Of a DNA stretch of 64,000 nucleotides, positions 47,865-55,841 are shown in pieces. Where the stretch lies: positions 372,001 through 436,000 of the forward strand of contig NZ_JAEHGC010000001.1 in assembly GCF_016107705.1 (NCBI RefSeq), read 5' to 3'. The notes beneath the pieces are model-generated. The model had not been told where the DNA came from, searched no databases, and worked only from the letters and a program-made list of their open reading frames with translations. Origin of the DNA: Neobacillus cucumis (GTDB taxonomy: Bacteria; Bacillota; Bacilli; Bacillales_B; DSM-18226). The translations under genes and the position numbers were made by a program. Numbering within the stretch: position 1 is the stretch's first letter; each line of letters opens with the position of its first letter.

Positions 47865-49181
47865 ATGTATGCTGTTTTAATTTCTGTGTTCGTTTTAATT
47901 GCATTAAGTATGTTGAGAGTAAATGTGCTTCTAAGTATTTTACTAGCTGCAATAAGCGCTGGATTAATTGAAGGGCTCTCCATTACAGACACATTAGCGA
48001 TGCTCATTTCCGGAATGGGTGGACAAGCTGAAACCGCTTTAAGTGTAATTTTGCTTGGTATTTTCGCGGTTATGATTAAGTATTCAGGAATTACCGGTAT
48101 ACTAGTTAAAAAAATGATCAAATTTATGAAAGGGAAAAGAGCAATTATTTTGTTGGCTATCGCAGGGGTTTCTTGTTTTTCGCAAAACTTGGTTCCCGTG
48201 CATATAGCCTTTATCCCAATTCTTATTCCTCCCTTGCTCCATCTGTTTGATCGCATGAAAATAGACAGACGTGGAGTAGCAACAGCCTTAACCTTTGGTT
48301 TAAAGGCTCCTTACATCATGATTCCTGCTGGATATGGACTTATGTATCACCAAATTATTGCAAGCGAAATGAAAAAATATGGGATGAATATTACGGTGGG
48401 TCAGCTTCCTCTTGCCTTACTAATTCCAGGCTTAGGAATGATTGTCGGATTATTAATTGCCGTTTTCATTACCTATCGAAAAGCAAAGGAAACAGCACCA
48501 CCAAACGAACTCGAAAATTCCCTTGCGGAATTAGAAATGTCAGCAACTTCTGAAGTTATTCCATTTAACAAGCAGCATGTTATCACTTTAATTGCGATTG
48601 TTTTGTCCCTTGGAATTCAACTATATACTCATTCTCTTGCATTAGGAGCGCTAGCAGGTATCGCAGCTATGTTCTTGGGGCGCGTTGCCCCGTTTTTCAA
48701 AGGGGATGAAATTGTCGATGATGGTATGAAAATGATGGGGGCCATTGCATTTGTATTATTGATTGCTGCTGGTTATTCAACAATCTTAAAAGAAACCGGA
48801 GCAATTGACCACTTAGTTTCTAATACATCTGGTATTATTGGTGGGAGCAAATTGTTCACCTCTTTTATCATTCTTACAATTGGATTGTTGATTACAATGG
48901 GAATCGGTACTTCATTTGGTACAATCCCGATTTTAGCAGCCGTATATGTTCCTTTATGCATTTCAGTAGGATTTTCACCAATGGCAACTGCAGCATTGAT
49001 TGGAACAGCAAGTGCATTAGGTGACGCAGGTTCGCCTGCATCAGATAGTACAATTGGCCCTACCATTGGGTTAAATGCAGATGGAAGACATAATCACATT
49101 TGGGATACATGTGTTCCTACCTTTATGCACTACAATATTCCACTTTTTATATTTGGGTTAATAGCTGCTTTTGTTTTATAA
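47865..49181 (+). CDS. YuiF-like permease (NhaC-type Na+/H+ antiporter family)
   Basis: The 438-aa polytopic membrane protein has about 11-12 helices. SCFSQNLVPVHIAFIPILIPPLL, LTFGLKAPYI, GIGTSFGTIPILA and SALGDAGSPASDSTIGPT, and the C-terminal HNHIWDTCVPTFMHYNIPL closely resemble B. subtilis YuiF, a putative amino acid transporter. Placed between the two aminotransferase-dehydrogenase cassettes, it is probably the transporter for the amino acid or hydroxy acid they handle, in either direction. It is followed by a repeat element and a terminator. Confidence 0.87.
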   Translation: MYAVLISVFVLIALSMLRVNVLLSILLAAISAGLIEGLSITDTLAMLISGMGGQAETALSVILLGIFAVMIKYSGITGILVKKMIKFMKGKRAIILLAIAGVSCFSQNLVPVHIAFIPILIPPLLHLFDRMKIDRRGVATALTFGLKAPYIMIPAGYGLMYHQIIASEMKKYGMNITVGQLPLALLIPGLGMIVGLLIAVFITYRKAKETAPPNELENSLAELEMSATSEVIPFNKQHVITLIAIVLSLGIQLYTHSLALGALAGIAAMFLGRVAPFFKGDEIVDDGMKMMGAIAFVLLIAAGYSTILKETGAIDHLVSNTSGIIGGSKLFTSFIILTIGLLITMGIGTSFGTIPILAAVYVPLCISVGFSPMATAALIGTASALGDAGSPASDSTIGPTIGLNADGRHNHIWDTCVPTFMHYNIPLFIFGLIAAFVL

Positions 49182-49230
49182 ATAAAATTATCAAATTAGC
49201 AATAGGAGTTGAATAAAAATTTTTAACACT

Positions 49231-49317
49231 CTGTTGATTGGAGTGAAAGGAGCGAAGTGACGAGGAGGCTCCCCGGCACGCCCGCGAACCGCTCGCGCCT
49301 GGAACGGAAATCAACAG
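49231..49317. repeat. GC-rich repeat with CTGTTGATT/AATCAACAG ends
   Basis: An 87-bp block bounded by perfect 9-bp inverted repeats (49231-49239, 49309-49317) is far richer in G+C than its surroundings. The ends TGTTGATTGGAG and GGAACGGAAATCAACA are of a dispersed intergenic repeat type known to me from many Bacillus genomes; this copy looks internally shortened. Confidence 0.7.
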
Positions 49318-49341
49318 ACAAGATTCAAAGAACAGATACAC

Positions 49342-49385
49342 AAAAAGAGGGTACCCTTAAAAGTTTTAGGAAACCCTCTTTTTGC
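49342..49385. terminator. Terminator after permease
   Basis: AAAGAGGGT pairs with ACCCTCTTT (about 49344-49352 with 49372-49380), with A and T runs on the two flanks. Confidence 0.8.
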
Positions 49386-49420
49386 TTTAACAGTAACAGC
49401 TTCAACCATATATATAAGAA

Positions 49421-49452
49421 AAGAAATAACCAGACCGAATTAACCGGTCTGG
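49421..49452 (-). terminator. Terminator-like hairpin after dehydrogenase 2
   Basis: CCAGACCG (49430-49437) pairs with CGGTCTGG (49445-49452). On the minus strand a T-rich stretch follows, 19 nt after the dehydrogenase stop. Confidence 0.65.
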
Positions 49453-49470
49453 CCATTTCAAAATTATCAA

Positions 49471-50457
49471 TTATATTTTTATTTTCTTCAGATTCAATGC
49501 ATATGGCAAATCATTTCCTAAAACGCCATCAATTGCTGCCTGAGTTGTTCTGGTTCTTAGCTCTGTGATCGACTCCTCAGAGAAATAAGATGAATGTGGT
49601 GTAATTAAGCACTCCTCCATTGTTAACAGTGAATAATCGGATGCAGGAGGTTCCTGCTCCAGCACATCTAGGCCTGCTCCGGCTATATGACCTTCTTCAA
49701 TGGCTCTTTGTAAATCATTTTCATTTAAGACGCCACCACGGCATGTATTGATAACAAAGGCACCTTTTGGGAGCTTTTTAAGGCGTTCATAATTGATTAA
49801 ATTGTGTGTTTCAGGTGTAAGTGGTACATGAAGACTAATAATATTCGATTGCTCCAACAGTTCGTCTAATGAAACCGGAATAGCACCTTGATTTCGAATA
49901 GATTCTTCCGAAATGTACTCATCATGTGCTAAAATTTGCACCCCAAATGGCTTTAACTTATCAGCAACCATACGGGCAATACGTCCAAAGCCAATTAATC
50001 CAACAGTTCTTGTACTAAAGCGATGAATCGGAAGGGTATCAAGTGGATCCCATTTTCCTGCTCTTACTTTCCGACTATAAGCAGCCAACCTCCGAGTAAC
50101 CGCAAGAATTAAGGCAACTGTATGATCAGATACCTCTTCTGCGCAATAATCTGGAACATGTGAGACAGCAATCCCTTTTTTAGTAGCCGCCTCCACATCT
50201 ACATGATTAAAGCCAACTCCCGGAATAGAGATCACTTTACACGAATCTAACTTTTCAATAATTTCACCACGGCATTGAAAACCAACTTGCGCTACAACGG
50301 CATCAGCGACGGCAGCATATACCGGTAAATCTTCCGCTAATTTTTCCGAACGGGTAACTTTTACTTCTATTTTATACTGTTGATACATCTTCATTTCTAA
50401 TTGATGTTCATTCCATTCATCGTCTAAAATCCAAACCAAATGCTTTCCATCTCTCAC
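49471..50457 (-). CDS. D-2-hydroxyacid dehydrogenase, CtBP-like (copy 2)
   Basis: The 328-aa paralogue of copy 1: GFGRIARMVADKLKPFG, NTCRGGVLN (Arg), LEQEPPASD (Glu) and TPHSSYFS (His). Here the residue after beta-2 is Asp (ILAHDEYI), the NAD-type choice, unlike copy 1. GTG at 50457 starts one base after the aminotransferase 2 stop, with AAAGGAGAG 9 nt upstream; the start aligns with that of copy 1 (MRDGKHLVWILDDEW against MKNGKLLAWILDDEW). It is the last gene of regulator-aminotransferase-dehydrogenase. Confidence 0.86.
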   Translation of the reverse strand: MRDGKHLVWILDDEWNEHQLEMKMYQQYKIEVKVTRSEKLAEDLPVYAAVADAVVAQVGFQCRGEIIEKLDSCKVISIPGVGFNHVDVEAATKKGIAVSHVPDYCAEEVSDHTVALILAVTRRLAAYSRKVRAGKWDPLDTLPIHRFSTRTVGLIGFGRIARMVADKLKPFGVQILAHDEYISEESIRNQGAIPVSLDELLEQSNIISLHVPLTPETHNLINYERLKKLPKGAFVINTCRGGVLNENDLQRAIEEGHIAGAGLDVLEQEPPASDYSLLTMEECLITPHSSYFSEESITELRTRTTQAAIDGVLGNDLPYALNLKKIKI

Positions 50458-50458
50458 T

Positions 50459-51583
50459 CTACTTCTCTCCTTTTGCAACGGTTGCAGTTAGATTTTTTCT
50501 AATTTTTTTTAATGATTTTATTAACTGTTTATTTTGTTCCCAAGTACCAATAGAAATACGGGCATATGTTGGTAACCCCCAAGCTATACATGGGCGAATA
50601 AGAATTCCCTCTTGCATAAGTGCCTTGGATAACTCTTTAACATCTTCTTTCATATCTACGAACAGAAAGTTAGCGTGTGATTCAGTCACACTAAACCCCA
50701 AAGCCTTTAGTTCTTTTGTAAGCTCAATCATCTCACGCTTATTTTCTCGTAAACTTTTATTTATATACTCCTGGTCATCGAAAGCAGCTAAAGCGCCGGC
50801 ATGGGCAATTCGATTTGCTGAAAATGGTTCCCTTACCGCTCGTATTGGCTCTATATATTCAAAACGTGCTGCAGCATATCCAATTCTAGTGCCGGCTAAT
50901 CCATATAATTTTGAAAATGTTCGAACAAAAATAACAGGATATCCTTCCTTTACATAATCGATTCCAGTACTATACCTTTCACGATCAATAAAATCGACAT
51001 ATGCTTCATCCAACACCACTATCACATGTGGTGGTATTTTTTTAAAAAATAATTCTAATTCATTTTCTCCCAAAATCGTACCAGTCGGGTTATTGGGATT
51101 ACAAATAAAAATAAGTTTAGTATTTTCATTTATTGCTGACATAATTCCTTCGAGATTATAGGTATGGTTCGCGAGCAACGGGACTTCAACAGGAGTTCCT
51201 TCCATTAGCAAAGTAATTGTCCTATATGCCGGGAAAGTCGGGGTGCAATAGATAATTTCATCCCCAGGGTTAATGTAGGCATTACCAATCAAAGAGATAA
51301 TATTATCCGCACCGTTTGCAATTAGAAACTGATCAGGATCAATTTTATAGAAATTTCCTAATTTTTCACGAAGTTCCCTGCATGTTGACTCAGGATATAA
51401 TTGGCTGTCTTTCACAGCGATTTGCATAGCCTCTACGGCCTTTGGTGATGGTCCAAAAGGATTTTCATTAGAGGCCAACCGAATGATTTCATCCAATCCT
51501 AGTTCCCGCTTTACCTCTTCTATGGCCTTGCCAGGGATATAAGGCTTTAACTTTGTTACACTTTTTCTCCATGATTCTTTCAT
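50459..51583 (-). CDS. HisC-like PLP aminotransferase (copy 2)
   Basis: The 374-aa paralogue of copy 1, with LASNENPFGPS, CNPNNPTGTI, LDEAYVDF and the PLP lysine in TFSKLYGLAGTRIGYA. The ATG at 51583 overlaps the regulator's stop (TGATG), with AAGGAG 8 nt upstream, so expression is coupled to the regulator. The pairing with a dehydrogenase repeats the copy 1 arrangement. Substrate unknown; histidinol phosphate is unlikely given the context. Confidence 0.87.
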   Translation of the reverse strand: MKESWRKSVTKLKPYIPGKAIEEVKRELGLDEIIRLASNENPFGPSPKAVEAMQIAVKDSQLYPESTCRELREKLGNFYKIDPDQFLIANGADNIISLIGNAYINPGDEIIYCTPTFPAYRTITLLMEGTPVEVPLLANHTYNLEGIMSAINENTKLIFICNPNNPTGTILGENELELFFKKIPPHVIVVLDEAYVDFIDRERYSTGIDYVKEGYPVIFVRTFSKLYGLAGTRIGYAAARFEYIEPIRAVREPFSANRIAHAGALAAFDDQEYINKSLRENKREMIELTKELKALGFSVTESHANFLFVDMKEDVKELSKALMQEGILIRPCIAWGLPTYARISIGTWEQNKQLIKSLKKIRKNLTATVAKGEK

Positions 51584-53250
51584 CAATACAACTCCTTCCG
51601 TTCAAATAATCCCTCCGTTGAATTTCCAGATGGAACCAATATAGAATTACGGTATTCACTTGGAGTTTTGCCCACCAATGTTTTAAAAACACGGCTAAAG
51701 TAGTGAGAATTACTATATCCGACTTCAAAAGCGATTTGATAAACCGTATAATTTAAATCTTTTAACAATTCTTTCGCTTTTTCTATTCGCAAATAAGTAA
51801 TATATTCAACAAAATTAGTTCCAGTAGCACTTTTAAAAATTCTACTAAAATATGTGGGACTTAGATGTACATGACTTGAAACCTTTTCCAAAGTAATTTG
51901 TTCTAAATAATGCTGTTCAATATATTCCATAGCCTTTTGGATTGATTTAAGGGTATGATCATTATTTTTTGTAGAAACCAGGTCAATAAATCGATGGATC
52001 AGATTCCTTATCCACTGCTCCAATTGGACTAAATTTTCGATAAAATTTAAGGAAGATGTATATTCCGAAAGGATAAAATGAATTTCCTTTTCATTTGCCC
52101 CCCCATTTATAGCTGCACGAGCAAGCATAGTCGAAATTTCTGAAAGCTGCAGTTTTAAGACTTCTGGGTCCACATTCTGTAACGAAAACAATCGGTCTAA
52201 TAAATTTTTCATATTATCTGAAACAGCTATATTATCCGCTACCATTAATTTACTTGCTAAGGTTGATACATCTTGATTTGGTAGAAGAACAAATTCATTT
52301 GTAAACGGTACTACATCATCATGCGGGATCACTAAATCCTTTCCTAAAAAGAATTTATGTTTTAAAGCGGTTTGTGCTTCTTGATAACTTAAATGTAAAT
52401 TCCTTACATCTTTATAATAGTTTCCAATGCCTATCGTGACGCTATAACCTGTATTTTCTTTGATATATGTTTTCGCTTCCTCGGATATTTTCTTAGCGTA
52501 TTGCTTAAATCCTACATGGTCGTCAAAAAAAGGAAATGAGAGGAGGATTGCAAATTTATCTGCTGCTGTTCCCATAGCCAGACACTCATCTAACTTTTTC
52601 ATGAAGAATTGACGGGTAACCGTGATAATTTCATTACGAACAAAATCCTGCCACTGTTTACTCTTTTCCTTGTTCTTTAAAAAAAACTCGTCTATTTGAA
52701 GGGACATTGCAGTGTTTGGCATGGTAGATAATCCAACTAATTGACTTTGATCCCAAATTTCTCTAGAGTTTTTAATATTTCCATATAATAAATTATAAAT
52801 AAGACCGAGTCTTACGGAAGACATAATATTATGTGGATCTTCATTTCTTTGTTGCATCATCTGGTCGGAAAGCTGTGCTTCCACTTTGAGTTCCTGCAAC
52901 AGTCGATACACTACTTCCTCATCAAACGGCTTACTTAAGCAATCAAAAACACCATTTTTAAAAAGCGATCGCATCTCGAGGTCATCGTAACGGCTTTTCA
53001 CCACAACCAAAGGTATTGTAATTTTCTTTTTAGCTAATTGTTGAAGAACGACATCTTTAGTTAATTTCATCATTTCATCGAGATCTAAAAGTACTGCGAT
53101 GGTACCCAGCTTAAATGATAAATCTTCTTTTAAAAGGTACTTTTTGTCCACTGCTTCTATCAAAAAGCCAAATTTATATTCTTTATTTATTTGATGAAAG
53201 AGATTAATCACATGTTTATCATCTGTTGCGAGGAGTATTAGGTTTTCCAT
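51583..53250 (-). CDS. YesN-type response regulator with AraC DNA-binding domain
   Basis: The 555-aa regulator has a receiver domain (1-125) with intact residues D10, D11, phospho-acceptor D56, S86 and K107; a central region (about 130-440) with a GIGNYYKDVRNLHLSYQEAQ segment common in YesN proteins; and a C-terminal AraC pair of helix-turn-helices (about 445-545; LEKVSSHVHLSPTYFSRIFKSATG and IAFEVGYSNSHYFSRVFK). No histidine kinase is in the window. ATG 53250 is used because AAAGAG precedes it; the ATG six codons earlier has no site. It probably controls the aminotransferase-dehydrogenase genes. Confidence 0.9.
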   Translation of the reverse strand: MENLILLATDDKHVINLFHQINKEYKFGFLIEAVDKKYLLKEDLSFKLGTIAVLLDLDEMMKLTKDVVLQQLAKKKITIPLVVVKSRYDDLEMRSLFKNGVFDCLSKPFDEEVVYRLLQELKVEAQLSDQMMQQRNEDPHNIMSSVRLGLIYNLLYGNIKNSREIWDQSQLVGLSTMPNTAMSLQIDEFFLKNKEKSKQWQDFVRNEIITVTRQFFMKKLDECLAMGTAADKFAILLSFPFFDDHVGFKQYAKKISEEAKTYIKENTGYSVTIGIGNYYKDVRNLHLSYQEAQTALKHKFFLGKDLVIPHDDVVPFTNEFVLLPNQDVSTLASKLMVADNIAVSDNMKNLLDRLFSLQNVDPEVLKLQLSEISTMLARAAINGGANEKEIHFILSEYTSSLNFIENLVQLEQWIRNLIHRFIDLVSTKNNDHTLKSIQKAMEYIEQHYLEQITLEKVSSHVHLSPTYFSRIFKSATGTNFVEYITYLRIEKAKELLKDLNYTVYQIAFEVGYSNSHYFSRVFKTLVGKTPSEYRNSILVPSGNSTEGLFERKELY

Positions 53251-53289
53251 AGAATCACACTCTTTCATTCAAAAGTTTAAATATATATT

Positions 53290-53350
53290 TAAAAAATTGA
53301 GTTAGGTATCTATGACTCTGTAAGACACGAGATACCTCACTCAATTTTAA
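53290..53350 (-). terminator. Strong terminator between di-iron gene and regulator
   Basis: AAATTGAGT.AGGTATCT and AGATACCT.ACTCAATTT arms form a long stem (about 53292-53310 with 53330-53348) with one mismatch, then a T-run on the minus strand. Read-through would couple the ABC operon to the regulator. Confidence 0.88.
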
Positions 53351-53366
53351 TCAAATTTTATTTTTA

Positions 53367-54029
53367 TTAAACGGCTTCATTTACAGGATAGATTGTATCA
53401 TAATAATGAATCATTTCTTCGCGAAGACGACGTGCACCCCAAATTGCGTTTTCAATATGTTCATCAGTAACAACATACTTTTCGACAATCATTTCTCCTA
53501 GTCTAGCATGGAATTCTTCATCCTTTTTAATTGTTTCATAGCATCTTGCCAAGTCAGGTAAGCCAATCCGTCGGCAGTTCTCGATTACGATATCATGTGT
53601 AGTTGTTGTTGAAGTTTCAGAACAATTCCATACAGCCACTGCACAGGCGCGGTCTTTTCCAAGGGCCTCCCAATGCAAGTTTTCCCAACCAAGATGTTGT
53701 GCTGGTGGTTCAGTTGGAGCAGTATAACCATGTTTCTCAAGCACTCTACAAATAATCTCATAATGGTGCGCTTCTTCCCACATATGTTTACACAAAGCTG
53801 TTACTGTAGTTCTATCGAATTCCTTCCAATAATCATTAATTTGTTTTCCAAGGAAGAAAACATAAGCGATTTCCAGCCAAACTCTTTGTTCAATCGCAGT
53901 AAAAACTTCTTCCTGTGTTAGATCTTCCTTTGTCCAGAATTTTTCTGCTTTCTCTTGGGCATAGTTCTTAAGCTCTTCCTTAATGCCCCTAAACTCTGTA
54001 AAAAATTCTTCGCGTGTGATTGTTGCCAT
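53367..54029 (-). CDS. Ferritin-like/haem-oxygenase-like di-iron protein
   Basis: The 220-aa all-helical protein carries two ExxH pairs (E86-x2-H89 in WEEAHHYE; E171-x2-H174 in DEEFHARLG). Each is exactly 33 residues after a helix Glu (E53 and E138), the symmetric pattern of a four-helix di-iron centre (E..ExxH..E..ExxH). This suggests an O2-dependent oxidase or oxygenase rather than a TenA-type thiaminase, but the reaction is unknown. ATG 54029 follows GGAGGG by 7 nt. It lies 124 nt after the ABC ATPase with no terminator between, so it probably belongs to the importer operon and acts on its substrate. Confidence 0.7.
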   Translation of the reverse strand: MATITREEFFTEFRGIKEELKNYAQEKAEKFWTKEDLTQEEVFTAIEQRVWLEIAYVFFLGKQINDYWKEFDRTTVTALCKHMWEEAHHYEIICRVLEKHGYTAPTEPPAQHLGWENLHWEALGKDRACAVAVWNCSETSTTTTHDIVIENCRRIGLPDLARCYETIKKDEEFHARLGEMIVEKYVVTDEHIENAIWGARRLREEMIHYYDTIYPVNEAV

Positions 54030-54153
54030 TTTAAAACCCTCCATTTGAAAATTTATTATTCTAACTATTCATAATTATATTTCTGGTTATAATTTTCTAA
54101 AAGTACTCATTCTTATGATATCTTACACTTTTTTAACTTCCTGGTAGTAAAAA

Positions 54154-54945
54154 TTATTTCACTTCCATCATTGCTTTTAAGCTTTCCTCACGAATTAATT
54201 CTGTTAACTGTTCCTTATATGCGAGGAAGCGGGAATCCATTTTAATATGATAGGACCTTGGATGCTCAAGTTCTATTGGAATATCCGCTTTAATTTTACC
54301 GGGTCTTGAAGTCATGACAATTACCCTATTGGCTAGATATATAGACTCTTCAACATCATGCGTAATAAAGAGAATTGTCTTATGTGATTTCTCCCAAATT
54401 TCAAGCAATAATTCTTGCATCAATGTCCGCGTTTGATTGTCAAGTGCACCAAATGGTTCATCAAGCAAAAGGATCTCCGGATCATTTGACAGTGCTCTTG
54501 CAATTGCCACACGTTGCTGCATCCCACCGGAAAGCTGCCGCGGGTAATGTTTTTCAAATCCCTCAAGCCTAACTAATTCAATATAATTCCTACCAATCTC
54601 CTTACGTTGTGCTGTACTGAGTTCTTTATGTTTCAAGCCAAACTGAATATTTTCTTCCACTGTAAGCCAGGGAAATAGAGAATAGGCTTGAAAAACCATT
54701 CCTCTATTTGAAGATGGACCATAAACCTCTTTACCATCGAGATAGACATGTCCCGCCGTCTGCTCCTCAAGACCTGCTACAATCCTAAGCAAAGTAGATT
54801 TCCCACAACCCGACGGACCAAGAATAGTAATAAATTCATTAGGCATAATTTTTAGGTTCGTTGTATTAAGGGCAAGTACCTGTGAACCTTTTTTATTACC
54901 AGAGAATATTTTTGTGATATTCTGTATTTCAAGCTTTGCATCCAT
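54154..54945 (-). CDS. ABC transporter ATPase (TauB/SsuB type)
   Basis: ATP-binding subunit of 263 aa: Walker A GPSGCGKST (about 43-51), Q-loop FQAYSLFPWLTVEENI, signature LSGGMQQR, Walker B ILLLDEPFGALD and switch His in FITHDVEES. It belongs to the nitrate/sulfonate/taurine group. Order substrate-binding protein, permease, ATPase is on one transcript with gaps of 14 and 9 nt. Substrate unknown. Confidence 0.94.
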   Translation of the reverse strand: MDAKLEIQNITKIFSGNKKGSQVLALNTTNLKIMPNEFITILGPSGCGKSTLLRIVAGLEEQTAGHVYLDGKEVYGPSSNRGMVFQAYSLFPWLTVEENIQFGLKHKELSTAQRKEIGRNYIELVRLEGFEKHYPRQLSGGMQQRVAIARALSNDPEILLLDEPFGALDNQTRTLMQELLLEIWEKSHKTILFITHDVEESIYLANRVIVMTSRPGKIKADIPIELEHPRSYHIKMDSRFLAYKEQLTELIREESLKAMMEVK

Positions 54946-54954
54946 CGTTTCTCA

Positions 54955-55827
54955 TCACCTTCCATAATGCCATGGGAACATTTTTCTAATTGCCACTTTT
55001 AAGATTAAATCAGATAGCAAACCCAACAAACCGATTGTCAAGATACCAAAAATAATATTTCCGGTTTTCAACATTCGCTGAGACTCTAAAATCAAGCTCC
55101 CAATTCCAGAAGATGAGGCAACAAGTTCTGCGACTATAATGTATGACCATGCCCATCCGAGAATCAGCCGGATTATTTCCATAATACCCGGAATGGAAGC
55201 AGGAAGGATGACGGAACGCAGTACTCCGAATCTTGTTCTCCCAAGTGTGTAGGCTGCTTCTAAAAGCTCCCGTCGAACATTTGCTACCTCAACAGCAGTC
55301 ATAAGAACTAAGGAGAAGAAGGTTCCAACGAAAATAATCGTAATTTTCTCCAATTCTCCCACACCAATCCATAAAATAAAGAGCGGGATAAATGCAGATG
55401 CCGGCATGTATCGAATCGAGGAAATCGCTGGTTCAAAAAATGCCTCCACTACTTTAAATGTTCCCATCAAGATACCAAGTGGCAGCCCTACCAGGACAGC
55501 AACAATAAAACCAGCAAGCACTCGATAAATCGTAATCGCAATATCATTAATAAAACCATATTCGGTAAATAAGATTATGCCCGAATCGATAATTTGAGTA
55601 GGGGTTGGTAGAAATAGCGGATCTACCAAACCTCCATAAGTTAAGAACGACCAAATAGCAAACAATAAAACTATACTTGAGATGCTAATCCCTAAATACA
55701 ATTTATATGGTATATTTGCCTGGGGCTGAAGCCATTTTCTATTTCTGGGTGTCCCATTTCGTTCATTTTGAAATGGAACTGTGGATGACTTCTTAACTAA
55801 TTCCTTGTTTTTCACCACTTTTTCCAC
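54955..55827 (-). CDS. ABC transporter permease (TauC/SsuC type)
   Basis: Membrane subunit of 290 aa with about six helices after a basic N-terminal tail of some 45 residues. The EAA loop region is ELLEAAYTLGRTRFGVLRSVILPASIPGI. It starts with GTG at 55827 after GAGGAGGAG. Works with the adjacent ATPase and lipoprotein. Confidence 0.93.
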   Translation of the reverse strand: MEKVVKNKELVKKSSTVPFQNERNGTPRNRKWLQPQANIPYKLYLGISISSIVLLFAIWSFLTYGGLVDPLFLPTPTQIIDSGIILFTEYGFINDIAITIYRVLAGFIVAVLVGLPLGILMGTFKVVEAFFEPAISSIRYMPASAFIPLFILWIGVGELEKITIIFVGTFFSLVLMTAVEVANVRRELLEAAYTLGRTRFGVLRSVILPASIPGIMEIIRLILGWAWSYIIVAELVASSSGIGSLILESQRMLKTGNIIFGILTIGLLGLLSDLILKVAIRKMFPWHYGR

Positions 55828-55841
55828 AGAACTCCTCCTCT

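Noticed and set aside
45285..51586. Calling the two accessory aminotransferases hisC of histidine synthesis
   Set aside because: They are paired with 2-hydroxyacid dehydrogenases and a permease, and a proper hisC is in the aro operon.
53367..54029. TenA thiaminase II
   Set aside because: Helical and next to an NMT1-type importer, but the two ExxH pairs and their spacing fit a di-iron centre, and no thiamine genes or TPP riboswitch are near.
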